From: Zea mays
Lineage: Eukaryota; Streptophyta; Magnoliopsida; Poales; Poaceae
Reading direction: 5' to 3'
DNA length: 64,000 nucleotides
Assembly (NCBI RefSeq): GCF_902167145.1
Contig: NC_050096.1
Coordinates: 157,603,825 to 157,667,824, forward strand
Part shown: positions 21,951 to 31,616 of the stretch, in pieces
Layout: each line of letters starts with the position of its first letter
Position numbering within the stretch: position 1 is the first letter of the stretch
Translations under genes and position numbers: made by a program
Notes under the pieces: model-generated
Databases searched by the model: none
Told to the model about the DNA's origin: nothing
What the model saw: the letters and a program-made list of their open reading frames with translations, nothing else

Positions 21951-22786
21951 AAAGGGAGGTAAGACTTGCATTTTGGATCCTAAATCATATGTGACTAACC
22001 TTGTAGAACCCAACAAAAGTTGGGTACCTAAATCCCAAGCTTAAATTACCTTGCCAGTTTATGCATCCGGGGGCTCAAGTTGGATTATTGATAGCGGATG
22101 CACAAACCACATGATGGGGGAGAAGAAGATGTTCACCTCCTACGACAAGAACAAGGATTCCCACGACACAATCATCTTTGGAGATGGGAATCAAGGCAAG
22201 GTCAAAGGGTTGGGTAAAATAGCCATCACTACCGAGCATTCAATTTCTAATGTATTCTTAGTGGAATCTCTTGGTTACAACTTGCTTTCTGTAAGTCAAT
22301 TATGACATATGGGTTATAATTGCTTATTTACAAATATTGATGTATTTGTCTTTAGAAGAAGTGATGGTTCATTAGCTTTTAAAAGTGTATTAGATGGCAA
22401 GCTTTATTTGGTCGATTTTACTAAAGAGAATGTCGATCTAGATGCATGTTTAATTGCAAGACTAACTTGGGCTGGCTCTAGCACCGCCATCTAGCAAATG
22501 TTGGAATGAAGAACCTTCATAAGCTTCTAAAGGGAGAACATGTGTTAGGACTAACAGATGTTTGTTTTGAGAAAGACAGACCTTGTGCAGCATGTCAGGC
22601 AGGGAAGCAAGTGGAAACGAATCATCTAAGCAAGAAGGTGATAACGACATCAAGACCACTGGAACTTCTTCATATGGATCTCTTCGGACCCGTTGCTTAC
22701 CTTAGCATCGGGGGAAGTAAGTATGGTCTTATAATTGTTGATGTTTTTTCTTGCTTCACTTGGGTATTCTTTTTGCACGATAAATT
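21951..22786 (+). pseudogene. pol: Sirevirus protease, pre-integrase and first part of integrase
   Basis: Protease: the active-site region WIIDSGCTNHM at about 22080-22112 (DSG type), with FGDGNQGKVKG behind it. A TGA at 22303-22305 replaces a sense codon after SVSQL. The GAG-pre-integrase zinc region spans about 22440-22580, with a frameshift near 22470. Integrase begins at about 22650 with LHMDLFGPVAYLSIGG and the first catalytic Asp. Translation is cut at 22786 by the Huck-like LTR. The continuation is at 42645. Confidence 0.85.
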
Positions 22787-23864
22787 TGTCGGGGACCATA
22801 ATTAGGGGTACCCTCAAGGCTCCTAATTCTCAGCTGGTAACCCCCATCAGCATAAAGCTGCAAAGGCCTGATGGGTGCGATTAAGTCAGGGATCAGTCCA
22901 TTCGAGGGACTCGATCACGCCTCACCCGAGCCTAGCCTCGGACAAGGGCAGCTGACCCCGGAAGATCTCCGTCTCGCCCGAGGCCCCCCTCCAGCGGCGA
23001 ACATATTTCCGGCTCGCCCGAGGCCCTGTCTTCGCCAAGAAGCAACCCTGACCAAATCGCCGCACCGACCGACCAAATCGCAGGAGCATTTAATGCAAAG
23101 GTGGCCTGACACCTTTATCCTGACGCGCGCCCTTCAGCCGACAGAGCCGAAGTGACCGCCGTCACTTCGCCGCTCCACTGACCGGCCTGACAAAAAGACA
23201 GCGCCGCCTGCACCGCTCCGACTGTGGTGCCACTTGACAGAGTGAGGCTGACAGGCAGTCAGGCCCGGCCGCAGGCACCATAGGAAGCTCCGCTCCGCCC
23301 GACCCAGGGCTCAGACTCGGGCTAAGCCCCGGAAGACGGCGAACTCCGCTCCGCCCGACCCAGGGCTCGGACTCGGGCTAAGCCCCGGAAGACGGCGAAC
23401 TCCGCTCCGCCCGACCCAAGGCTCGGACTCGGGCTAAGCCCCAGAAGACGACGAACTCCGCTCCGCCCGACCCAAGGCTCGGACTTGGGCTCAGCCCCAG
23501 AAGACGACGAACTCCGCTCCGCCCGACATAGGGCTCAGACTTGGGCTCAGCCCCAGAAGACGACGAACTCCGCTCCGCCCGACCCAGGGCTCGGACTTGG
23601 GCTCAGCCCCAGAAGACGACGAACTCCGCTCCGCCCGACCCCAGGGCTCGGACTCCACCCTGGCCTCGGCCGACGGTCTCCGCCTCGCCCGAACCAGGGG
23701 TCGGACTCGACCTCGGCCACGGAAGACAGACTCGACCTCACGCCTGTCTCCGGCCACCTCACTTCCCCCCTTGGCGCTCGGCCTCGCGTCGACCCATCTG
23801 GGCTGGGGCACGTGGCGACATTCACTCGTCGGCTTAGGGACCCCCCGGTCTCGAAACGCCGACA
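22787..23864 (+). repeat. 5' LTR of outer Huck-like element, internally deleted (1078 bp)
   Basis: Starts TGTCGGGGACC and ends GCCGACA. Compared with the 3' LTR (41082-42644) it jumps near 23741 from the GACCTC position to the ACGCCTGTC position, losing about 600 bp that include the TATA box. The sequences at the two break points share CTCA. About seven copies of the 56-bp repeat lie at 23290-23690. Confidence 0.9.
23290..23690. repeat. 56-bp tandem repeat array in Huck-like LTR (copy 1 of 4)
   Basis: Units of 56 bp built around GAACTCCGCTCCGCCCGACC and GGCTCGGACTCGGGCT. Copy number, counted by eye, is about 7 here, 9 in 28540-29000, 10 in 35735-36245 and 5 in 41590-41830. The array produces long spurious open frames on both strands. 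Confidence 0.85.
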
Positions 23865-23866
23865 GT

Positions 23867-23884
23867 TGGCGCGCCAGGTAGGGG
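23867..23884 (+). other. Primer-binding site of outer Huck-like element
   Basis: TGGCGCGCCAGGTAGGGG, two bases after the LTR end. The nested element has the identical site on the other strand (34892-34909). TGG complements a tRNA 3' CCA; the tRNA is not named. Confidence 0.7.
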
Positions 23885-23924
23885 CCTGCTGCATGTTGAC
23901 GAATAGCTTCCCGTCAAGCTCCAG

Positions 23925-26900
23925 ATGGGCAGTCTCCAGCAACCTCTCCAACCCGGGACGGTGCTCCGTTTCGGGAGTCTTGAGTTCATGTCCCTCGACG
24001 GCAGCTACGACATGATACTCATTCCACCGCCGGGCGACAGCGACAATGGCGGCCGACAGCCCGCCCGCCGGCGGTGGAATCGACGATGTCTTCCCCGCGT
24101 GGTGGAAGAACAACCTTCGAGCTCACCCCGCCGTCTTCCCCGCCGACGGAGGGGGAGGCGGGGCAACCAAGGCCAAGCAGGAGGCAGCGCCTCGTCAGCT
24201 GTCGAGCGAGTCGATAGCGCCAGCACCCCAACGGGGGGTACGTCGGGCATCGACCTCGCGCTTGAGACGAAGACGAGCGCCGTCTCCCCGCAACGCGCCG
24301 ATTCCGGGCAAACGGACGACGCCAGCACGCTTGCGGAAGGCTTGCTAGGTGTCACCCTCATACCTGAGACGACGGTGCAGACAGTCCCCGACGTGACTTC
24401 ATCACCGCCCGTCGACCAAGAGGTACCGACCGATTCCCATCCCACGTCTTTCGGATTCAGCCTCGACCCGCCTAGCGGCTTCGCCTTGGCAGGCGCTCTC
24501 GTAGAGGCAAGTCCAAACCCTCTAGGGTTTCGTATGCGGTCACCTTGGGACCGGCTGGCGGATGTCTCGACCTACGGGCCCTCTGGGTCCGAGGAAGACG
24601 ACGAGCCCAGCTTCTGTTGGGATTTCTCTGGACTTGGCAACCCCAGTGCCATGCGGGACTTCATGACCGCATGCGACTACTGCCTTTCCGACTGTTCCGA
24701 CGGTAGCCGTAGCCTCGGCGACGAGGACTGCGGCCCAAGCCGCGAATGTTTCCACGTCGATCTAGGGGGTCCCTCCGAACGCAACCACCTCGGCATGCTG
24801 GAGGACGGTGATCTCCCTAGGCTGGTGCCTCGCATTGACATCCCACGGGAGCTAGCTGTGGTCCCCGTTCAGGCGGGGGGCCATGACCCACAGCTCGAGC
24901 AAATCCGCGGGGTGCAGGCCAGGCTCGACGAGGGAGCAGGAGCGTTTGAGCCGATCCGTCGGGACGTCGGGCAGGCATGGGTGGGCCAACCTCTGGCCGG
25001 AGAAATACGTCATCTACCCCAGGGCTTCCAGCACCGCATCGCCGATGATGTCAGGGTCAGGCCGCCACCCGCATCCAGTGGGGTCGGCCAGAACCTGGCT
25101 GCAGCAGCGATGCTCCTCCGTGCGATGCCGGAGCCATCAACCACCGAGGGGCGGCGAATCCAGGGAGAGCTCAAGAATCTCCTGGAAGGCGCCGCGGTCC
25201 GGCGGGCCGAGAGCTCCGCCTCCCGAAGGCAGGGGTACCCCTCGGAACATCATGCAGTGACTTCCCGATTCATACGGGAAGCCTCGGTCTACACCGGGCG
25301 CACGCGCAACACAGCGCCTGCGGCCCCGGGTCGCCTCGGCAACGAGCACCATCACCGCGACCGTCGAGCCCACCTCGACGAGAGGGTGCAACGAGGCTAC
25401 CACCCCAGGCGTGGGGGACGCTACGACAGCGGGGAGGATCGGAGTCCCTCGCCCGAACCACCGGGTCCGCAGGCCTTCAGCCGGGCCATACGACGGGCGC
25501 CGTTCCTGACCCGGTTCCGACCCCCGACTACTATCACGAAGTACTCGGGGGAGACGAGACCGGAACAGTGGCTCGCGGACTACCGTCTGGCCTGCCAACT
25601 GGGTGGAACGGACGATGACAACCTCATCGTCCGCAACCTCCCCCTGTTCCTCTCCGACACTGCTCGCGCCTGGTTGGAGCACGTGCCTCCGGGGCAGATC
25701 TCCAACTGGGACGACCTGGTCCAAGCTTTCGCCGGAAATTTCCAGGGCACGTACGTGCGCTCCGGGAATTCTTGGGACCTCCGAAGCTGCCGATAGCAGC
25801 CGGGAGAGTCTCTCCGAGACTACATCCGGCGATTCTCAAAGCAGCGCACCGAGCTGCCCAACATCACCGACTCGGATGTCATCGGCGCGTTCCTCGCCGG
25901 CACCACTTGCCGCGACCTGGTGAGCAAGCTGGGTCGCAAGACCCCCACCAGGGCGAGCGAGCTGATGGACATCGCCACCAAGTTCGCCTCCGGCCAGGAG
26001 GCGGTCGAGGCTATCTTCCGGAAGGACAAGCAGCCCCAGGGCCACCCTTCGGAAGATGCCCCCGAGGCGTCAACTCAGCGCGGCGCCAAGAAGAAGGGCA
26101 AGAAGAAGTCGCAAGCGAAACGCGACGCCGCCGACGCGGACCTTGTCGCCGCCGCCGAGTACAAGAACCCTCGGAAACCCCCCGGAGGTGCCAACCTTTT
26201 CGACAAGATGCTAAGGAGCCGTGCCCCTACCACCAGGGGCCCGTCAAGCACACCCTTGAGGAGTGCGTCATGCTTCGGCGCCACTTCCACAGGGCCGGGC
26301 CACCCGCGGAGGGTGGCAGGGCCCACGACGACGACAAGAAGGAAGATCACCGGGCAGGAGAGTTCCCCGAGGTCCGCGACTGCTTCATGATCTACGGTGG
26401 GCAAGCGGCAAACGCCTCAGCTTGGCACCGCAAGCAAGAGCGTCGAGAGGTCTATTCGGTGAAGGTGGCGGCACCAGTCTACCTAGACTGGTCCGACAAG
26501 CCCATCACCTTCGACCAAGCCCACCACCCCGACCATGTGCCAAGCCCGGGGAAATACCCGCTCGTCGTCGACCCCGTCATCGGCGACGTCAGGCTCACCA
26601 AGGTCCTCATGGACGGAGGCAGCAGCCTCAACATCATCTACGCCGAGACCCTCGGGCTCCTGCGTGTCGATCTGTCCTCCGTCCGGGCAGGCGCTGCGCC
26701 CTTCCATGGGATCATTCCCGGGAAGCGCGTCCAGCCCCTCGGACAACTCGACCTTCCCGTCTGCTTCGGGACACCCTCCAACTTCCGAAGGGAGACCCTG
26801 ACGTTCGAGGTGGTCGGGTTCCGAGGAACCTACCACGCGGTACTGGGAAGACCATGCTACGCGAAGTTCATGGTCGTCCCCAACTACACCTACCTGAAGC

Positions 26901-27172
26901 TCAAGATGTCGGGCCCCAACGGGGTCATCACCGTCGGCCCCACATACAAACACGCGTTCGAATGCGACATGGAGTGCATGGAGTATGCCGAGGCCCTCGC
27001 CGAGTCCGAGGCCCTCATCGCCGACCTGGAGAGCCTCTCTAAGGAGGTGCCAGACGTGAAGCGTCATGCCGGCAACTTTGAGCCAGCGGAGACGGTTAAG
27101 TCCGTCCCCCTCAACCCCAGCAGCGACGCCTCCAAACAGATCTGGATCGGCTCCTGGCTCGATCACAAATAG
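23925..27172 (+). pseudogene. gag: Gag-protease of outer Huck-like element
   Basis: ATG at 23925 (MGSLQQPL). Residues 1-330 are an acidic, Ser/Pro/Gly-rich N-terminus; the gag domain follows at about 25490-26000 (KYSGETRPEQWLADY, ending in TPTRASELMDIATKF). Next come a Lys-rich stretch and a degenerate zinc-finger region (CPYHQGPVKHTLEEC), then an aspartic protease whose motif reads LMDGGSSLNI (about 26608-26637), DGG in place of DTG. Breaks: TAG at 25794-25796, where the nested copy has CAG, and a one-base deletion near 26212, where the nested copy reads CTCAAGG. The TAG at 27170-27172 separates protease from RT and is shared with the nested copy. Confidence 0.88.
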
Positions 27173-27720
27173 GAAGCAGTGCTCGTCGACTTTCTCTGCG
27201 CGAACGCCGACGTCTTCGCGTGGAGTCCCTCGGACATGCCCGGCATACCGAGGGATGTCGCCGAGCACTCGCTGGACATCCGAGCCGGAGCCCGACCCGT
27301 CAAGCAGCCTCTGCGCCGATTCGACGAGGAGAAGCGCAGAGCCATAGTCGAGGAGATCCACAAGCTAATGGCGGTAGGGTTCATCAAAGAGGTATTCCAT
27401 CCCGAGTGGCTTGCCAACCCTGTGCTTGTGAGAAAGAAAGGGGGGAAATGGCGGATGTGTGTAGACTACACTGGTCTGAACAAAGCATGTCCGAAGGTTC
27501 CCTACCCTCTGCCTCGCATCGATCAAATCGTGGATCCCACTGCTGGGTGCGAAACCCTGTCTTTCCTCGATGCCTACTCAGGGTATCACCAAATCAGGAT
27601 GAAAGAGTCCGACCAGCTCGCGACTTCTTTCATCACACCCTTCGGCATGTACTGCTATGTCACCATGCCGTTCGGCTTGAGGAATGCGGGCGCGACGTAC
27701 CAGCGGTGTATGAACCATGT
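27173..27720 (+). pseudogene. pol: Reverse transcriptase of outer Huck-like element, first part
   Basis: In frame with the protease after the shared TAG. Shows RT landmarks: NADVFAW, GFIKEVFHPEWLANPVLV, MCVDYTGLNKACPK, PLPRID, FLDAYSGYHQI and MPFGLRNAGATYQR. The reading stops at 27720 where the nested LTR begins (TGTCGGCG) and resumes at 36750 with FGEHIGRTVEAYVDD. This half has no internal stop. Confidence 0.9.
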
Positions 27721-29504
27721 TGTCGGCGTTTCAAGACCGGGGGGTCCCTAAGCCGACGAGTGAATGTCGCCGCGTGCCCCAGCCCAGATGGGTCGACGTG
27801 AGGCCGAGCGCGAAGGGGGGAAGTGAGGTGGCCGGAGACAGGCGTGAGAGAGGTGGAAAATTCGCGGCCTCCGTGTTCGTCCCGCGCCCAGGTCGGGTGC
27901 GCTTGCAGTAGGGGGTTACAAGCGTCCACGCGGGAGAGGGAGTGAGCGGCTTCAAGCAAGCGTCTGTCTCGTCCTCGTCCCCGCGCGGCCAACCCTCTCT
28001 AAGAGGGCCCTGGTCCTTCCTTTTATAGGCGTAAGGAGAGGATCCAGGTGTACAATGGGGGTGTAGCAGAGTGCTACGTGTCTAGCGGAGGAGAGCTAGC
28101 GCCCTAAGTACATGCCGTTGTGGCAGCCGGAGAGATTTTGGCACCCAGCTGGTGTGATATCGTGGCCGTCGGAGGAGTGCTGGAGCCTGGCGGAGGGACA
28201 GCTGTCGGAGCTGTTGAGTCCTTGCTGACGTCCCCTTGCTTCCGTAAGGGGGCTGAGAGCCGCCGTCGTCACAGAGTATGTGGGGCGCCATCATTGCCTA
28301 TCTGGCAGAGCAAGCCAGATGGGACGCCGATCTTGTTCCCCGTGGCCCGAGTCAGCTCGGGGTAGGGTGATGATGGCGCCTCCTGTTGACGTGGCTGGTC
28401 TGTGCCCTAGGTTGGGCGATGTGGGAGCTCCTCCGAAGCCGAGGTTGAGTCTGTCTTCTGTGGCCGAGGTCGAGTCTGAGCCCCTGGTTCGGGCGAGGCG
28501 GAGACCGTCGGCCGAGGCCAGGGTGGAGTCCGAGCCCTGGGGTCGGGCGGAGCGGAGTTCGTCGTCTTCTGGGGCTGAGCCCAAGTCCGAGCCCTGGGTC
28601 GGGCGGAGCGGAGTTCGTCGTCTTCTGGGGCTGAGCCCAAGTCCGAGCCCTGGGTCGGGCGGAGCGTAGTTCGTCGTCTTCTGGGGCTGAGCCCAAGTCC
28701 GTGCCCTGGGTCGGGCGGAGCGGAGTTCGCCATCTTCCGGGGCTTAGCCCGAGTCCGAGCCCTGGGTCGGGCGGAGCGGAGTTCGCCGTCTTCCGGGGCT
28801 TAGCCCGAGTCCGAGCCCTGGGTCGGGCGGAGCGGAGTTCGCCGTCTTCCGGGGCTTAGCCCGAGTCCGAGCCCTGGGTCGGGCGGAGCGGAGTTCGCCG
28901 TCTTCCAGGGCTTAGCCCGAGTCCGAGCCCTGGGTCGGGCGGAGCGGAGTTCACCGTCTTCCGGGCTTAGCCCAAGTCCGAGCCCTGGGTCGGGCGGAGC
29001 GGAGCTTCCTATGGTGCGTGCGGCCGGGCCTGACTGCCTTTCAGCCTCACTCTGTCAAGTGGCACTGCAGTCGAAGCGGCGCAGGCGGCGCTGTCTTTCT
29101 GTCAGACCGGTCAGTGGAGCGGCGAAGTGACGGCGGTCACTTCGGCTCTGTCGGCTGAGGGGCGCGCGTCAGGATAAAGGTGTCAGGCCACCTTTGCATT
29201 AAATGCTCCTGCGATTTGGTCGGTCGGTGCAGCGATTTGGTCAGGGTTGCTTCTTGGCGAAGACAGGGCCTCGGGCGAGCCGGAAATATGTTCGCCGCTG
29301 GAGGGGGGCCTCGGGCGAGACGGAGATCCTCCGGGGTCGGCTGCCCTTGCCCGAGGCTAGGCTCGGGCGAGGCGTGATCAAGTCCCTCGAATGGACCGAT
29401 CCCTGACTTAATCACACCCATCAGGCCTTTGCAGCTTTATGCTGATGGGGGTTACCAGCTGAGAATTAGGAGCCTTGAGGGTACCCCTAATTATGGTCCC
29501 CGAC
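27721..29504 (-). repeat. 3' LTR of nested Huck-like element (1784 bp)
   Basis: Ends TGTCGGCGTTTC...GGTCCCCGACA. Minus-strand TATA box (TATAAAAG) at 28020-28027. The 56-bp array lies at about 28540-29000. It pairs with 34912-36749. Confidence 0.92.
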
Positions 29505-29518
29505 AGTAGCCCCCGAGC
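29505..29518 (-). other. Polypurine tract of nested Huck-like element
   Basis: The minus strand reads GGCTCGGGGGCTAC just before the 3' LTR; the outer element has the same tract at 41068-41081. Confidence 0.7.
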
Positions 29519-29719
29519 CTCGAAGGGAGTGTTAGCACTCGCTTGGAGGCTTTCGTCGCACTTTTTTGCAAGGGGGACCAGCCTTTCTCGGTTGCGTTTT
29601 GTTCTGGTGGGTGCGCGCGAGCGCACCCGCCGGGTGTAGCCCCCGAGGCCTCGGACTTCGGTTTTCGTTTCTGCTTGTTTCCTCCGCTTGTGTTTGAGAT
29701 CTTTCTTCTGGCTGTTCGC

Positions 29720-30212
29720 AGAGCTCGAGTCCGCCCTTGATGAGTCCGCCAAGGCGCTTGCCGAGGCACTCGCCGGGGCGACCGAGCAGAGGGAGGCCGA
29801 CCACGCGGCCATGTCCGAGGCCGTCTCGGACTTTTGCCGGGTCCTTGGCTCCGGTGACGTCCCCTCAGGAAGCTCCCCTCAAAGTCGCCTGCAGGTCTTG
29901 GGCGATCATGTGCGCCGCAGACTCCGCGAGGCGCTACACCACGGCGTCAGGCGGGCCTTCGCCGTGCTCGCTTCCCACTACGTTGTGGACCTGGAGCGGG
30001 TCAGCGAGGGGTATTGCCTTCCTGACGAAGATGAAGCCGCCCTGGCAGAAGTCCAGAGGCTCGATGCGGCCGCCGCGGGTCCGAGCGCAGTGCTAGCGAC
30101 CACCTTTGAGGCAGAGATCCTCCCGCCTGCGCCGTCGTCCGAAGCTGGGATGGACTTTGCCGAGGGCGGGGACGAAGCCGAAGGCGCGGCTCCTTCCCGG
30201 GGCGACGCCTAA
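29720..30212 (+). pseudogene. Relic of the antisense gene in the nested Huck-like element (last exon)
   Basis: A plus-strand frame preceded by a good 3' splice site (TTCGCAG at about 29714-29720) encodes an Ala/Glu-rich coiled coil (ALAEALAGATEQREADHAAM), then SRLQVLGDHVRRRLREALHHG, HYVVDLERVSEGYCL and an acidic end, stopping near 30212. It resembles the C-terminal part of the opposite-strand ORFs of Huck-like elements. The rest of the gene is missing: only about 215 bp separate it from the 3' LTR. The reading frame itself is open. Function unknown. Confidence 0.55.
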
Positions 30213-30680
30213 CTCTGTCGGAGCAGTTTCTGTTGGATGCACGTGTGTCTTTCTGCGGCCGCTGAGGCCTGAACACTTTGTTACCGTTGCATGAAGTCGT
30301 ACTCCTTTCCCTTTCATTTTGCGCGTCTGGTCCCGCCTGTCAGTAGCAAGGTGGCTTCCCCAAGTAGGGGTCACTTTTCGTGGCGGGTGACGAGTGAGGT
30401 GTCCGTAACCCGGAGGCGTAGGAGTCCCTCGGCTTAGTCGGCCTTGCCACTTACATGCACCCGTGTTCGCTCCTCGGGGTCCTGCTTCCAACATAGCCGG
30501 GGGAACGCAAAAGCCTTTTCGATTGAAAATTTTGACGCAGAGGGGTTCACCCTTTTTAGCCCCCGAGGGAGGGTCGGGTTCTGCCGAGGCAAGGCTGACC
30601 CTTCCTTGACGACTAAAACTTGCATGGGGGCAAGGTAAGGGGGCAACTTGAAAGCATCTTAAGGGTAGAAGCAACGTAGC
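30213..30680. other. Spacer of nested Huck-like element
   Basis: Non-coding, GC-rich. It contains the reverse complement of the module found three times in the outer element (GAGTCCCTCGGCTTAGTCGG near 30421, and AGCCCCCGAGGGAGGGTCGG near 30558). It lies between the antisense relic and the pol remnant. Confidence 0.6.
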
Positions 30681-31616
30681 TGTTTAGACGTTCGAAGTGT
30701 TGGTGTAGACCTTGCCTTGACTGTCGCCCAGTTCGTTTGTCCCGGGCTTCAGAACTTTGGCGATGACAAGCGGTCCTTCCTAGGGGTGTGTGTAGCCCCC
30801 GGGTGTCTCCAACAAGGGCTCGGGGTGCTGCGTGATGGCTGCGATCTTCTTCGGGTTGGCTTCAATGCCCCGCTTGGAGACAATGAACCCCAAGAGCATG
30901 CCTCGGGGCACCTCGAAGACACACCTTTCGGGATTGAGCTTGACGCCTTTCGCCTTGAGACATCGGAATGTCACTTCAAGGTCGGAAAGGAGGTCGGAGG
31001 CTTTCCTCATCTTGACTACGATGTCATCGACGTAGGCCTCGACTGTGCGCCCAATGTGTTCACCGAACACATGGTTCATACACCGCTGGTACGTCGCACC
31101 CGCATTCCTCAAGCCGAATGGCATGGTGACATAGCAATACATGCCGAAGGGTGTGATGAAAGAAGTCGTGAGCTGGTCGGACTCTTTCATCCTGATTTGG
31201 TGATACCCTGAGTAGGCATCGAGGAAAGACAGGGTTTCGCACCCAGCAGTGGAATCCACGATTTGATCGATGCGAGGCAGAGGGTAGGGAACCTTCGGAC
31301 ATGCTTTGTTCAGACCAGTGTAGTCAACACACATCCGCCATTTCCCCCCTTTCTTTCTCACAAGCACAGGGTTGGCAAGCCATTCGGGATGGAATACCTC
31401 TTTGATGAACCCTGCCGCCATTAGCTTGTGGATCTCCTCGCCTATGGCTCTGCGCTTCTCCTCGTCGAATCGGCGTAGAGGCCGCTTGACGGGTCGGGCT
31501 CTGGCTCGGATGTCCAGCGAGTGCTCGGCGACATCCCTCGGTATGCCGGGCATGTCCGAGGGACTCCACGCGAAGACGTCGGCGTTCGCGCGGAGAAAGT
31601 CGACGAGCACTGCTTC
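30681..31616 (-). pseudogene. pol: RT fragment of nested element fused to integrase C-terminus
   Basis: From 31610 leftward the frame covers RT up to YVDDIVV and the following KLNPERCVF and GFIVSKRGIEANP motifs. It then passes through a short linker (ETPGGYTHP) into what is normally the last 40 residues of integrase (EGPLVIAKVLKPGT). About 1000 codons of RT end, RNase H and integrase core are absent. A TAG replaces the Trp codon at 30780-30782, and another stop follows in the tail. The outer copy has the same fusion at 36750-37160. Confidence 0.88.

Noticed and set aside
23485..24015. Long overlapping open frames on both strands in the Huck-like LTRs (also 28291-28733, 35483-35882, 41617-42073)
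   Set aside because: They arise from the 56-bp tandem repeat: since 56 is not a multiple of three, the frames cycle through the repeat, and all carry the same repeated peptides.
25772..27172. Separate protease gene starting at 25772
   Set aside because: The apparent start is TTG inside gag; the frame is the continuation of gag-protease after a one-base deletion near 26212.
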